A DNA stretch of 64,000 nucleotides from Ruminococcus sp. UBA6407 (GCA_002438605.1 DJPR01000002.1:75261-139260); one strand, 5' to 3'. Shown: positions 16,637 to 26,895, counted from the first letter of the stretch. Notes: generated by a model not told the origin, from the letters alone. Translations and numbers: made by a program.

Positions 16637-18052
16637 TTACTGCTTAACAGGAATTTTTATTGTAAATTCAGTATATTCATTATAAACACTCTTTACAATT
16701 ATCTGTCCGTTATGAAGATGTATAATTTTTCTTGAAATAGCAAGACCCAGTCCTAAGCCGGTTGTATCTTTGCCTCTTGATGAATCAGTTTTATAAAATC
16801 TGTCAAATACCTGCGAAAGTTCATCATTTTTAAGTCCTTCACCTGTATTTTTTATACTTACATAAGCGAATTTATCTATTTCATTAAATGCAAATGAAAT
16901 AGTCCCGCCTTTATTAACGAATTTTACAGCATTTTCAACAAGATTGTAAATTACCTGCTGCATAAGATCCTTATCAGCAACTACCATTAAACGCTCTGAA
17001 TCAAGTCCATCTATCTCAAGATTTTTATCTTCTATCTTCTTTTCAAACATAAGAACTGTTGAAATAACAGTATCCGTCAGATTAATTTCTGTAAAATTAG
17101 GTTTCATTGTTCCTGACTCAAACTTTGTCATATTCAGCATTGAGCTGACAAGTATTCTCAGTCTTTTGATTTCCTGAGATACAAGAACGAGATACTGATT
17201 TTGCTTTGACTTCGGAATAGTTCCGTCAAGAATACCGTCAACAAATCCTCCTATAGTAGTCATTGGAGTTCTCAACTCATGTGATACATTGGCTATAAAG
17301 TTTTTGCTTACATCATCATTAGTTTTTATAAAATCTCCCATTTCATTCAGAGATGATGCAAGATGACGCATTTCTTTTGAACCTGATAATTTTATCTGCT
17401 CGGAAAAATCACCCTTGGCATAATTATCTGTAATTCGTGTTATTTCAGCAATCGGCTTTGACATTCTTCTTGTATTGATAAGGAAAATGAAACCTGCAAT
17501 AACTGCAATCAAAACTATTACCGAAGCTCCGAATAAAAGCAGCATTGAAGAAAAATTATCTATATTTTCAACAGAACCGTATGCAACCAGATAAAATCTC
17601 TGTGTATCCTGTTCGCCGGACTGGACATAAAATCTGCTTCCATAATAAATCAATGGCTGCTCTGCTGATATTTTATCAGAATTAAAATCAAGATATTCTC
17701 CTGCTTCAAGCTTTTTTTTCATTTCATCAGATATAGTTGATTCCTTGTATTTATCTTCACGATATAAAACGCATTTTCCGCTGTCATTATAAACAAGAAG
17801 TGTTATGCCATAGTAGTTGTTGAATGTATAGTTAAGCCTTTGCATACCTGATGAAGCAATAGAACCATTTTCCTCAAATTCAGACTGAATATCACTTATA
17901 TAAAGCTCTGCAATATTTGATACCTCATTGAATTTTTCTTCCTTGTAAAGTCTTGTTGAAGCCGCAATAAGTACAAGTCCGACTACGCTTATACAGGCAA
18001 TAACAGTAATCAGGCAGATGTAAAAATAATTACTAAATATATTCTTTTTCAA
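16637..18052 (-). CDS. Sensor histidine kinase (HAMP, HisKA, HATPase_c)
   Basis: A 471-residue transmembrane kinase. Helix 1 is at about residues 9-31, an extracytoplasmic sensor region at 32-165, helix 2 at about 168-192, and HAMP at 193-245. The phosphoacceptor is H258 in NVSHELRTPMTTIGG. The ATPase domain shows NLVENAVKFVNKGG (N box), KNTGEG (G1) and TGLGLGLAISRKII (G2). It probably phosphorylates the OmpR-type regulator upstream and may control htrA downstream. The start is a TTG at 18052 with AAGGGGGC upstream. A hairpin-containing gap of 124 bp separates it from the regulator. The signal is unknown. Confidence 0.92.
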   Translation of the reverse strand: MKKNIFSNYFYICLITVIACISVVGLVLIAASTRLYKEEKFNEVSNIAELYISDIQSEFEENGSIASSGMQRLNYTFNNYYGITLLVYNDSGKCVLYREDKYKESTISDEMKKKLEAGEYLDFNSDKISAEQPLIYYGSRFYVQSGEQDTQRFYLVAYGSVENIDNFSSMLLLFGASVIVLIAVIAGFIFLINTRRMSKPIAEITRITDNYAKGDFSEQIKLSGSKEMRHLASSLNEMGDFIKTNDDVSKNFIANVSHELRTPMTTIGGFVDGILDGTIPKSKQNQYLVLVSQEIKRLRILVSSMLNMTKFESGTMKPNFTEINLTDTVISTVLMFEKKIEDKNLEIDGLDSERLMVVADKDLMQQVIYNLVENAVKFVNKGGTISFAFNEIDKFAYVSIKNTGEGLKNDELSQVFDRFYKTDSSRGKDTTGLGLGLAISRKIIHLHNGQIIVKSVYNEYTEFTIKIPVKQ

Positions 18053-18095
18053 ATTAAATCAGCCCCCTTGGGATTTTGACAAGAATTTGAATATA

Positions 18096-18170
18096 AGAAG
18101 TTGTCCTCATAGGCAAATCAGTACACGTTTTTTCAAAAATCCATATACCATTCCTATGAAAACAACTTCT
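18096..18170 (-). repeat. Imperfect inverted repeat between response regulator and kinase
   Basis: AGAAGTTGT at 18096-18104 pairs with ACAACTTCT at 18162-18170. TCATAGG at 18107-18113 pairs with CCTATGA at 18153-18159. The loop is 39 nt and no T-run follows on the minus strand, so it is more likely a processing or stability hairpin than a terminator. Confidence 0.5.
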
Positions 18171-18176
18171 ACAAAA

Positions 18177-18875
18177 TCATTCTTCTTCGTCAACCTCGAA
18201 TTTATATCCTACACCCCAAACGGTTTTAAGACTCCATTTATCAGAAACTCCCTCAAGTTTTTCACGCAGACGCTTAATATGAACGTCAATTGTTCTTGAA
18301 TCGCCATAATATTCAAATCCCCAAACCTCATCAAGAAGCTGGTCACGAGTATAAACTCTGTTTGGATTTGATGCAAGATAAAAAAGAAGTTCAAGTTCCT
18401 TCGGCGGAGTATCTATAACTTTTCCATTTACCTTTAACTCGTAGCGAGTCATATTAACAGAAAGCTTATCATATCTTACTTCCTTTGCCTCTGTTTCAAC
18501 ATTTACAGAGCCGATTCTTCTTGTAATTGCATTGATTCTTGCAATCACCTCTTTTGCATCGAAAGGCTTTACAATATAATCATCAGCACCCAATTCAAGC
18601 CCGATAACCTTATCTATTGTTTCCCCTTTTGCAGTAATCATGATGATCGGCACATTTGATTTTTTTCTGATTTCTCTGCAAATCTGCCAGCCGTCCATTC
18701 CCGGAAGCATAATATCAAGAAGAATCAAATCAGGTTTAAGAGCATTGAACTTTGCAACTGCTTCGTCACCGTCATGAGAAAGAATAACACCGTATCCCTC
18801 CTTTTCAAGATACAATCTTAAAAGGTCACATATATTTTTATCATCATCTACTATAAGAACTTTATCAAGTGCCAT
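18177..18875 (-). CDS. OmpR/PhoB-family response regulator
   Basis: A 232-residue two-domain regulator. The receiver (residues 5-118) keeps the acidic pair in VDDDKN, phosphorylatable D54 in LLLDIMLPGMDG and the Lys in YIVKPFDA. The DNA-binding domain (about 130-228) is a winged helix with PKELELLFYLASNP and RTIDVHIKRLREKLE. It belongs with the histidine kinase downstream and probably controls this operon including htrA. A perfect TTGACA-N17-TATAAT promoter lies upstream on the minus strand at 18946-18918. The closest named relatives are of the YycF/ResD/CssR kind; sequence alone does not separate these. Confidence 0.92.
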   Translation of the reverse strand: MALDKVLIVDDDKNICDLLRLYLEKEGYGVILSHDGDEAVAKFNALKPDLILLDIMLPGMDGWQICREIRKKSNVPIIMITAKGETIDKVIGLELGADDYIVKPFDAKEVIARINAITRRIGSVNVETEAKEVRYDKLSVNMTRYELKVNGKVIDTPPKELELLFYLASNPNRVYTRDQLLDEVWGFEYYGDSRTIDVHIKRLREKLEGVSDKWSLKTVWGVGYKFEVDEEE

Positions 18876-18917
18876 GATTTTACCTCGTTTCTATTTTAGA
18901 TAAAATATTTCTTTATA

Positions 18918-18946
18918 ATTATACAATAAAATATTAAAAATGTCAA
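18918..18946 (-). promoter_or_regulatory. Consensus promoter of the response regulator operon
   Basis: On the minus strand TTGACA (18946-18941), exactly 17 bp, and TATAAT (18923-18918). It drives the regulator, kinase and htrA genes. It is back to back with the consensus plus promoter at 18984-19012. Confidence 0.8.
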
Positions 18947-18983
18947 TTGTATTTTAATAAATTATTACGATTTTTTTGACAAC

Positions 18984-19012
18984 TTGACACAATTTATTCA
19001 TTATGTTATAAT
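18984..19012 (+). promoter_or_regulatory. Consensus promoter of the zinc-ribbon/DUF2085 pair
   Basis: TTGACA at 18984-18989, 17-bp spacer, TGT extension and TATAAT at 19007-19012. A second TTGACA lies 8 bp further upstream at 18976-18981. Confidence 0.8.
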
Positions 19013-19057
19013 TTATATGCTAATTTTTTACATAGTTATGGAGGAATTTATACTTAT

Positions 19058-19267
19058 ATGAGATGTCCAAAATGCGGCGACAACAACTGTCAGATAATCA
19101 ACGAAACAACAACCAAAGGAAAAGATTTTTCTGTTTTTGACGCTATATGCGGATACATTATCTTGGGGCCGATTGGCCTGCTCTGCGGAGCCTGCGGTAA
19201 TGATAAGGAAGTCAAAAATACCGCATACTGGATATGCAGTAAATGTGGATATAAGTTTAAAGCATAA
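19058..19267 (+). CDS. Small double zinc-ribbon protein
   Basis: A 69-residue protein. CPKCGDNNC at residues 3-11 and CSKCGYKF near the C-terminus each supply a Cys pair of a zinc ribbon. Between them a glycine-rich hydrophobic stretch (residues 31-46, ICGYIILGPIGLLCGACG) could associate with or cross the membrane. The architecture, two CxxC pairs around a hydrophobic centre, is seen in many uncharacterised Clostridial proteins. It is driven by a consensus promoter, has GGAGG upstream and shares its stop (TAATG) with the next start. Function unknown. Confidence 0.7.
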   Translation: MRCPKCGDNNCQIINETTTKGKDFSVFDAICGYIILGPIGLLCGACGNDKEVKNTAYWICSKCGYKFKA

Positions 19268-19626
19268 TGGAAAAATATAATAAATGGCTTAGGTTAATGA
19301 AAATTGGCAATTTTCTTGGATGTCACCAAAAACCTGAACGCAGCTTTTTCTTTAAGGGATATCAGTTTCCCGTATGTGCAAGATGCACCGGTGTTATTAT
19401 CTCCTCAATAATTGCATTTTTTGTTTTTATTAAAAAGAAAGTGGCGCTTGCTATCTGCACTTTCATGTCCTTAACTATGCTAACTGACTGGCTTCTTCAA
19501 TATTTAAACATAAAAAAATCAACAAACAGACGCAGGTTTATAACAGGTTTAATCGGAGGCTTTGGCTGGTCAACAATTCAATTTAGTTTTTATAGAGCTA
19601 TATATAATGTAATCCGAAAAGAATAA
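19267..19626 (+). CDS. DUF2085 family membrane protein
   Basis: A 119-residue protein with the DUF2085 signature: FLGCHQKPERSFFFKGYQFPVCARC, here given as the Cys-His pair near residues 19-20, the RSF near 25 and PVCARCTGV near 35-44. The conserved Cys and His residues suggest a metal site next to the membrane. Two hydrophobic helices follow at about 44-60 and 65-80. The start overlaps the stop of the zinc-ribbon gene, so the two are translationally coupled. A strong terminator follows at 19611. The molecular function of the family is unknown. Confidence 0.8.
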   Translation: MEKYNKWLRLMKIGNFLGCHQKPERSFFFKGYQFPVCARCTGVIISSIIAFFVFIKKKVALAICTFMSLTMLTDWLLQYLNIKKSTNRRRFITGLIGGFGWSTIQFSFYRAIYNVIRKE

Positions 19627-19644
19627 TCTTCTTTTCGGATTTTT
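19611..19644 (+). terminator. Intrinsic terminator after the DUF2085 gene
   Basis: AATCCGAAAAGA (19611-19622) pairs with TCTTTTCGGATT and is followed by a short T-run (TTTTT, then ACTTTT). The hairpin overlaps the last codons of the gene. Confidence 0.8.
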
Positions 19645-19677
19645 ACTTTTGTACATGATAAAGCTGCATAACTTTAC

Positions 19678-20349
19678 TTATACAATATTTTCATTTATAA
19701 ACTTTCCTAACTCACAATAATTTCTAATAGTTTTATCAGCTCCAATTGATAATAAAGTATCACGATTAAGCATTGATTCAACACCGATAATCATATTTGC
19801 ACCAGCTCTTTTAGCAGCTTCTATTCCTGACCCTGCATCCTCAAAAATAACGCATTTCTTTATGTCTTTGCCAATTTTATCTGCTGCTTTGAGAAATAAA
19901 TCAGGCTCCGGCTTTCCCGGCAATGTCCCATCATTATATACTACTTTATCAAATTCAAACCACTTACTCAAATTTAACTGTTCAAAAAAGAACTCCATAT
20001 TTTTTAAGCCGGAAGCTGTTGCTATTGTAAATGGAACACCGGCATTTAACAGTTCATTTAAAAATTCTGACAGTCCATCTGCTAATTTAAAATCGGAACT
20101 TTTTAAGCATAAAGAGCGGTATATAACTTCCTTTTCTTCTTCAAGCATCATCACTTCTTCTCTTTTCAGATTTCTTTGCAGAAAATACGAAAGTGTAACT
20201 TCTGCATTTCGTCCATGAACATATTTCTGAAATTCATTGTCTGATACACTGCGTCCAATTTGATTTTCTAAAAATTTACGCCATGCGATGTTATGAAATT
20301 TTTCATCAAAAATCATCGTTCCGTTAAAATCAAAAATTATTCCTTTCAT
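19678..20349 (-). CDS. HAD-superfamily phosphatase, beta-phosphoglucomutase-like
   Basis: A 223-residue HAD subfamily IA protein with an alpha-helical cap at about residues 15-80. Motif I is DFNGTMIFD (residues 7-15), motif II TIATASG near 115, motif III the Lys in GKPEPD near 150, and motif IV FEDAGSGIEAAKRAG near 175. In motif I the second Asp of the usual DxD is Asn (DFN), while the nucleophile Asp remains. The second Asp normally acts as general acid/base, so catalysis may be altered, or the protein belongs to a HAD branch that uses DxN. It has its own consensus promoter at 20386-20414. Substrate unknown. Confidence 0.82.
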   Translation of the reverse strand: MKGIIFDFNGTMIFDEKFHNIAWRKFLENQIGRSVSDNEFQKYVHGRNAEVTLSYFLQRNLKREEVMMLEEEKEVIYRSLCLKSSDFKLADGLSEFLNELLNAGVPFTIATASGLKNMEFFFEQLNLSKWFEFDKVVYNDGTLPGKPEPDLFLKAADKIGKDIKKCVIFEDAGSGIEAAKRAGANMIIGVESMLNRDTLLSIGADKTIRNYCELGKFINENIV

Positions 20350-20385
20350 AAAGGCTCCTTATCAGATATTGTTTTTAAGGAATTT

Positions 20386-20414
20386 ATTATAACATAGAAA
20401 TTTAATTATGTCAA
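20386..20414 (-). promoter_or_regulatory. Consensus promoter of the HAD phosphatase gene
   Basis: On the minus strand TTGACA (20414-20409), 17 bp, TGT extension and TATAAT (20391-20386). It begins directly downstream of the groEL terminator, so the HAD gene is an independent unit. Confidence 0.8.
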
Positions 20415-20416
20415 AT

Positions 20417-20453
20417 AAAAACGCTTTTGATTTTTCAAAATCAAAAGCGTTTT
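20417..20453 (-). terminator. Intrinsic terminator of the groES-groEL operon
   Basis: AAAACGCTTTTGATTTT and its exact complement form a long stem with a 2-3 nt loop. A-rich and T-rich flanks on both sides make it usable on either strand. It separates groEL from the HAD gene's promoter. Confidence 0.9.
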
Positions 20454-20477
20454 CCTCTTTATTCACTAAAAGGACAA

Positions 20478-22133
<1,656 letters not shown>

Positions 22134-22153
22134 TCATTTGAAATCATAAAAGC

Positions 22154-22459
<306 letters not shown>

Positions 22460-22477
22460 TTACAGTACAATTATTAA

Positions 22478-22504
22478 TTAGCACTCTCTTTATTTGAGTG
22501 CTAA
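22478..22504 (-). promoter_or_regulatory. CIRCE operator (HrcA site) of groESL
   Basis: A perfect TTAGCACTC-N9-GAGTGCTAA inverted repeat at 22478-22504. A minus-strand TATAAT at 22509-22504 abuts it, so HrcA bound here would block the groESL promoter. hrcA is not in this window. Confidence 0.95.
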
Positions 22505-22642
22505 TTATATTTTACCAACTTTACAGAAAAAATCAAGTGTTTTTTAGAAATAATTTGCAATTTCATCACTTTTAACAATTATATTAATCATTCATCCGCT
22601 TAATTGTTTATTATTTTATAACACGACATTCTTACATCAAAA

Positions 22643-22649
22643 TTCGACA
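22643..22649 (-). promoter_or_regulatory. Possible Spo0A box upstream of the Spo0A-like gene
   Basis: TTCGACA on the plus strand is the reverse complement of the 0A box TGTCGAA. It lies 29 bp upstream of the -35 of the probable promoter of the Spo0A-like gene. A 7-bp match is short and may be chance. Confidence 0.35.
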
Positions 22650-22677
22650 AAAAAAGCAAAATATGCACTAATTTGAA

Positions 22678-22707
22678 TTGACACAGTTTTTTTATTTATG
22701 ATAAACT
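22678..22707 (+). promoter_or_regulatory. Probable promoter of the Spo0A-like gene
   Basis: TTGACA at 22678-22683, an 18-bp spacer with TGA, and TAAACT at 22702-22707. The -35 is perfect; the -10 is only a fair match. The rest of the 22505-22793 gap contains no other feature I can support. Confidence 0.45.
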
Positions 22708-22793
22708 TATTATAGATAATACCGTAAAAAGTTTTAGGTACATTTTGCAAAATAATGCCTGTATTATTTTATTAGGAAAGGAGCTATTTTCTC

Positions 22794-23534
22794 TTGAAAA
22801 AATCAATTATGGTTTTAGTTGGAGATAATTCTCCTGATTTAGGTTTGCAGATTACTCAATATCTTTCCGGAAAAGGATTAAATGTTTATTCCAGAAGAAA
22901 TGACTGTGAAGCATTGTACTCCATTATAAAAAATGATAAACCCGATGCTGTCATTTTAAATGCAGCTTCACACAGAGGAAACATGGAGCATTTAATCAGC
23001 AGCTTATCTCATGATAATAAAGTAAAATTTATTGTTCTTTCCCCTTTTGCTTCAAATGATATTCAGAAGCGACTATTATCAAGCGGTGCATTTGCGTATA
23101 TTCTGATGCCTGTTTCCTTTTTTGAAATCTATAACTGCATCATTAAAGCAGTAACGTCTGATGAGCTGAATTCTCCTTTTCATGGTGCTGTTATGTCTTT
23201 CTTTGTGAAAATCGGAATACCTCCTCATTTAAAAGGATGCAGCTACCTTGCTTATGCTGTTGAGCTTTGCATTATTGATTCAGATATAATTCATAATATA
23301 ACATCAGATTTATATTGCAAAATTGCGGATAAATTCGATACAAATAAAGAAAGTGTTGAACGTTCTATTCGTCATGCAGCAGATGTAGCTTGTTCGGGCA
23401 ACATTTTATCATATCTTTCAGACTATATAAATCCTGTTTTTTATTCGGAAAAAGGTCACTTGACTAACTCTGAATTTATTGTTGCTGTTACTGATGCTTT
23501 TTGTCGTGAATATGAAAAATTATTAAATGATTAG
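22794..23534 (+). CDS. Spo0A-like regulator with a non-phosphorylatable receiver
   Basis: A 246-residue protein. Residues 4-120 are receiver-like; residues 133-245 match the Spo0A DNA-binding domain (IGIPPHLKGCSYLAYAVEL, ESVERSIRHAADVACSGN, LTNSEFIVAVTD). The expected phosphorylation site is N56 (DAVILN), one acidic-pocket Asp is Asn at 12, and the switch Lys is M105, while S83 stands for the conserved Thr. It should therefore not be activated by ordinary phosphotransfer. The start is TTG at 22794, with AAAGGAG 10 nt upstream. It is a stand-alone gene followed by a good terminator, next to groESL and rplQ. Whether it is the only Spo0A in the genome is unknown. Confidence 0.85.
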   Translation: MKKSIMVLVGDNSPDLGLQITQYLSGKGLNVYSRRNDCEALYSIIKNDKPDAVILNAASHRGNMEHLISSLSHDNKVKFIVLSPFASNDIQKRLLSSGAFAYILMPVSFFEIYNCIIKAVTSDELNSPFHGAVMSFFVKIGIPPHLKGCSYLAYAVELCIIDSDIIHNITSDLYCKIADKFDTNKESVERSIRHAADVACSGNILSYLSDYINPVFYSEKGHLTNSEFIVAVTDAFCREYEKLLND

Positions 23535-23565
23535 GGAACACTTTTAATAAGATGTTCCCTTTTTA
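23533..23565 (+). terminator. Terminator of the Spo0A-like gene
   Basis: AGGGAACA (23533-23540) and TGTTCCCT (23553-23560) form a perfect 8-bp stem followed by TTTTT. Confidence 0.85.
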
Positions 23566-23604
23566 TACTTCACGCTACTGCAAAAAATATATAAAATACA
23601 AAAC

Positions 23605-23640
23605 AAAAACCGTCCTGAATATCAGAACGGTTTTTCTTTA
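23605..23640 (-). terminator. Terminator of the S10-spc-alpha ribosomal operon
   Basis: AAAAACCGTCCTGA (from 23605) and TCAGAACGGTTTTT (to 23635) form a long stem with one mismatch. On the minus strand the stem is followed by a T-rich run. It lies 12 bp after the rplQ stop. Confidence 0.88.
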
Positions 23641-23651
23641 TAAATCTGCGA

Positions 23652-23993
23652 TTATACGAGCTTGATGATTGCCATTTCAGCAGCGTCACCACGACGTGGA
23701 CCGATCTTAACGATCTGTGTGTATCCGCCGTTCTTATCAGCATACTTAGGTGAAATTTCATCAAAAAGCTTCTTAGCAACGTCTTCTTTAGTAACGTAAG
23801 CCATTACCTGACGCTTGGAGTGCAGATCATTATTCTTACCGATAGTAATCATTTTTTCTGCAACAGCACGAACTTCCTTAGCTCTTGTAACAGTAGTTTC
23901 AATCTGACCGTTTTCGAGTAAGTAAGTTACCATACCTCTGAGCATAGCTTTTCTATGGTCTGTTGTTCTACCCAGCTTTCTTGTACCCGGCAT
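23652..23993 (-). CDS. rplQ: 50S ribosomal protein bL17
   Basis: A 113-residue L17, last gene of the long ribosomal operon. [21 protein letters not shown] at the start is the usual L17 N-terminus (given as residues 1-21), and the short bacterial form lacks a C-terminal extension. It lies near the exit tunnel of the 50S subunit. The rpoA-rplQ order is standard. An intrinsic terminator follows 12 bp after the stop. Confidence 0.97.
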   Translation of the reverse strand: MPGTRKLGRTTDHRKAMLRGMVTYLLENGQIETTVTRAKEVRAVAEKMITIGKNNDLHSKRQVMAYVTKEDVAKKLFDEISPKYADKNGGYTQIVKIGPRRGDAAEMAIIKLV

Positions 23994-24042
23994 TGTAATT
24001 CACTCCTTTACAAATGTGCTGAAAGCACTTATGACATTTCTT

Positions 24043-25008
24043 TTATTCTTCCTCTGATGAAAGGTCAAAGCCTAATGACTGAAGCTTTTCCTTAACCTCA
24101 TCAAAGGATTTCTTACCAAGGTTTCTAACCTTCATCATTTCTTCCTCAGACTTGTTTATCAAGTCGTCAACTGTGTTAATTCCGGCACGCTTTAAACAAT
24201 TGAATGAACGTACCGATAAGTCAAGATCCTCAATGGTCATCTCAAGGATTTTTTCCTTACCCTTTTCGTCTTTTTCAACTAATACTTCAGCTATTCCTGC
24301 CTCATCTGAAAGGTCAATGAATAACTTCAGATGCTCGTTGAGGAGATTGGCTGCCTGTGATATAGCTTCCTTTGCAGAAATTGTACCATCAGTCCATACC
24401 TCTAAAGTAAGCTTATCGTAGTCGGTAACCTGACCCAGTCGAGTATCCTCAACTGTGTAGTTAACCTTCAAAACAGGAGTATAAATACTATCCACAGCAA
24501 TTACATCTACAGGAAGATTAATCTGCTTCTTATTACGTTCAGCAGATACATAGCCTCTGCCTCTGTCAATTGTAATTTCCATGTAAAGCTTTGCATCCTT
24601 GCCAAGTGTTGCAATATGCATTCCGGGATCAAGAATATTTACCTCAGAATCAGCTTTTATATCACCGGCAGTTACTTCACATTCGCCTTCTGCCTCAATA
24701 TAAACTGTCTTTGGTTCATCTCCATACAGCTTTGCAGTCAATCCCTTTATGCTAAGGATGATTTCAGTTACGTCTTCCTTTACACCCGGAATTGTGGATA
24801 ACTCATGATGAACTGTACCATCCTTGCCCTGAAGCTTTACAGATGTTACAGCAACACCAGGAAGAGAGGAGAGCAGCACACGTCTAAGACTGTTTCCAAG
24901 AGTAATTCCATACCCGCGCTCCAACGGTGCTAAAACGAATTTACCGTATTTGCCGTCACTTTTAAGTTCGACAGTTTCGATATCCGGCTTATTGATTTTC
25001 TCTAGCAT
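24043..25008 (-). CDS. rpoA: RNA polymerase alpha subunit
   Basis: A 321-residue alpha subunit. The N-terminal dimerisation domain (about residues 1-230) includes [22 protein letters not shown]. The C-terminal domain (about 250-315) has [19 protein letters not shown], the helix-hairpin-helix that contacts UP elements and activators. I placed the start at 25008 (MLEKINKP) because GGAGGG lies 5-10 nt upstream of it; the longer frame adds seven residues without a better ribosome site. It is encoded between rpsD and rplQ, as in other Firmicutes. Confidence 0.97.
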   Translation of the reverse strand: MLEKINKPDIETVELKSDGKYGKFVLAPLERGYGITLGNSLRRVLLSSLPGVAVTSVKLQGKDGTVHHELSTIPGVKEDVTEIILSIKGLTAKLYGDEPKTVYIEAEGECEVTAGDIKADSEVNILDPGMHIATLGKDAKLYMEITIDRGRGYVSAERNKKQINLPVDVIAVDSIYTPVLKVNYTVEDTRLGQVTDYDKLTLEVWTDGTISAKEAISQAANLLNEHLKLFIDLSDEAGIAEVLVEKDEKGKEKILEMTIEDLDLSVRSFNCLKRAGINTVDDLINKSEEEMMKVRNLGKKSFDEVKEKLQSLGFDLSSEEE

Positions 25009-25071
25009 AAAAACCCTCCTATTTCGCAATAACTATAATATATGAATACATGAATCCAAGCAATATCAATA

Positions 25072-25671
25072 TTACTTAGAATACAATTCAACGATGAGGT
25101 GTGCAGCAACTTCATAGTCAATATCTTCAGCTGAAGGCATACGAACTACTGATGCTGAGAAGTTATCCTTGTTTGCGTTTAACCACATTGGAACTACTCT
25201 GCCGTTTGTAGCTTCAACAGTTGACTTGAACTTTTCTGAAGTCTTATCCTTTTCAGCCAGAGCGATAACATCGCCAACCTTAACTCTGTAAGATGGAATA
25301 TTAACCTTCTTGCCGTTTACAGTGTAGTGATTGTGTACTACAAGCTGTCTTGCTTCTCTTCTTGTAAGAGCCAAGCCCATTCTGTAAACAACACTATCGA
25401 GTCTTGATTCGAGACATGTGATAAGGTTATCACCTGTTTTGCCTTCCATCTTTGAAGCAATTTCAAAGTAATGATAGAACTGCTTTTCAAGAACACCGTA
25501 TATAAATTTGAGCTTCTGCTTTTCCTTTAACTGCAAACCGTATTCAGAAATCTTCTTTCTGTTGTTTGCATTCTTAAATCTGATTGATTCCTTCTTAGAA
25601 ACGCCCATTACAGCAGGACTGATTCCTAAGTATCTGCATCTTTTAAGAATTGGATCTTTATTTACTGCCAT
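25072..25671 (-). CDS. rpsD: 30S ribosomal protein uS4
   Basis: A 199-residue S4, an early assembly protein of the small subunit. The S4 RNA-binding domain is at about residues 90-155 (CLESRLDSVVYRMGLALTRREARQ, then HNHYTVNGKKVNIPSY). The N-terminus has CRYLG but no CxxC-x-CxxC zinc set, so this is the zinc-free form. It sits between rpsK and rpoA, as expected for the alpha part of the operon. GGGAGGTG lies upstream of the ATG. Confidence 0.97.
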   Translation of the reverse strand: MAVNKDPILKRCRYLGISPAVMGVSKKESIRFKNANNRKKISEYGLQLKEKQKLKFIYGVLEKQFYHYFEIASKMEGKTGDNLITCLESRLDSVVYRMGLALTRREARQLVVHNHYTVNGKKVNIPSYRVKVGDVIALAEKDKTSEKFKSTVEATNGRVVPMWLNANKDNFSASVVRMPSAEDIDYEVAAHLIVELYSK

Positions 25672-25695
25672 TTCTAAATTACACCTCCCATTAAA

Positions 25696-26100
25696 TTAGA
25701 CACGTCTTCTCTTTGGAGGACGGCATCCATTGTGTGGAATCGGAGTTACGTCTTTGATCATCTTAACTTCAAGACCAACTGTCTGAAGTGCTCTGATTGC
25801 AGCCTCACGACCTGAACCAGGACCCTTAACGTAAACCTCAACAGTCTTAAGACCATGCTCCATAGCTGCCTTAGCTGCTGTTTCTGCTGCTGTCTGAGCT
25901 GCGAATGGAGTTGACTTCTTAGAACCTCTGAAACCAAGACCGCCTGCACTTGCCCATGAAATAGCATTGCCCTGAGTATCAGTGATTGTTACGATTGTAT
26001 TGTTAAAAGTGGACTGAATATGAACTGCGCCACTTTCGATATTTTTACGCTCTCTACGTCTTCTGATAGTAGAAACCTTTTTACCCTTCTGCTGTGCCAA
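25696..26100 (-). CDS. rpsK: 30S ribosomal protein uS11
   Basis: A 134-residue S11 of the 30S platform. Typical segments are [21 protein letters not shown] (about 25-45), [16 protein letters not shown] and the C-terminal [17 protein letters not shown] [15 protein letters not shown]. Length and context (rpsM before, rpsD after) are normal. Confidence 0.98.
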   Translation of the reverse strand: MAQQKGKKVSTIRRRRERKNIESGAVHIQSTFNNTIVTITDTQGNAISWASAGGLGFRGSKKSTPFAAQTAAETAAKAAMEHGLKTVEVYVKGPGSGREAAIRALQTVGLEVKMIKDVTPIPHNGCRPPKRRRV

Positions 26101-26114
26101 AGCTCATAACCTCC

Positions 26115-26483
26115 TTACTTCTTCTTGTTAGCAATAGTCTTTACAGGACCCTTACGAGTTCTAGCGTTTGTCTTTGTTCTCTGACCTCTTACAGGAAGTC
26201 CCTTACGGTGACGAACGCCTCTGTAGCAGCCGATTTCAACAAGTCTTTTAATATTAAGTGCAACCTCACGACGAAGATCACCTTCAACAGTATAATGAGC
26301 GTCGATATAGTCACGCAGTTTTGCTACGTCCTCTTCAGCAAGGTCCTTAACTCTTGTATCAGGGTTAACGCCTGTGTTTGCGAGGATTGTTGTAGCAGTC
26401 TGACGACCGATTCCGTAGATGTAAGTGAGTCCTATTTCAACTCTCTTGTTCTTTGGAAGGTCAACACCAGCTATTCTTGCCAT
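26115..26483 (-). CDS. rpsM: 30S ribosomal protein uS13
   Basis: A 122-residue S13, the 30S head protein that contacts P-site tRNA and the 50S bridge. [21 protein letters not shown] at residues 1-21 marks the start, GIGRQTA the helix-two-turn-helix, and [21 protein letters not shown] the conserved tail (described by position, about 92-112). It lies 14 bp ahead of rpsK. Confidence 0.98.
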   Translation of the reverse strand: MARIAGVDLPKNKRVEIGLTYIYGIGRQTATTILANTGVNPDTRVKDLAEEDVAKLRDYIDAHYTVEGDLRREVALNIKRLVEIGCYRGVRHRKGLPVRGQRTKTNARTRKGPVKTIANKKK

Positions 26484-26515
26484 AAATTTACCTCCATTAA
26501 TAGCGAGCGACGGGA

Positions 26516-26629
26516 TTAACCCTGACGCTGCTTATGCTTTGGGTTTTCGCAGATTACCATGATTCTGCCCTTACGTTTAATAACCTTGCACTTTTCGCAA
26601 ATTGGTTTTACTGAAGGTCTTACTTTCAT
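26516..26629 (-). CDS. rpmJ: 50S ribosomal protein bL36
   Basis: A 37-residue L36 read directly from the minus strand. It starts [20 protein letters not shown] and ends [10 protein letters not shown]. The zinc-binding set is C11, C14, C27 and H32 (zinc-containing form). It lies between infA and rpsM, the normal place. AAGGAGG precedes the ATG. Confidence 0.97.
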   Translation of the reverse strand: MKVRPSVKPICEKCKVIKRKGRIMVICENPKHKQRQG

Positions 26630-26676
26630 TGAAATTACCTCCTTAACGGATCACGAGTTTTTCAACTCTTTTATTT

Positions 26677-26895
26677 TTACTTAACACGCCAGGTAATTCT
26701 TCCCTTAGTAAGATCATACGGTGAAAGCTCAAGCTTTACTTTATCACCGGGAACTATTCTGATATAGTTCATTCTAAGCTTACCTGAAACATGGGAAAGA
26801 ACCTCATGACCATTTTCAAGCTGAACTTTAAACATTGCATTTGGAAGTGCTTCAAGCACCTTGCCTTCAACTTCGATTACATCTTCTTTAGACAT
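26677..26895 (-). CDS. infA: Translation initiation factor IF-1
   Basis: A 72-residue S1-like OB-fold protein that binds the 30S A site during initiation. [20 protein letters not shown] is the standard start, and GRITWRVK the end. It lies between the KOW-domain gene and rpmJ. Confidence 0.98.
   Translation of the reverse strand: MSKEDVIEVEGKVLEALPNAMFKVQLENGHEVLSHVSGKLRMNYIRIVPGDKVKLELSPYDLTKGRITWRVK

Noticed and set aside
26094..26519. 141-codon frame opposite rpsM
   Set aside because: Shadow of a ribosomal protein gene.
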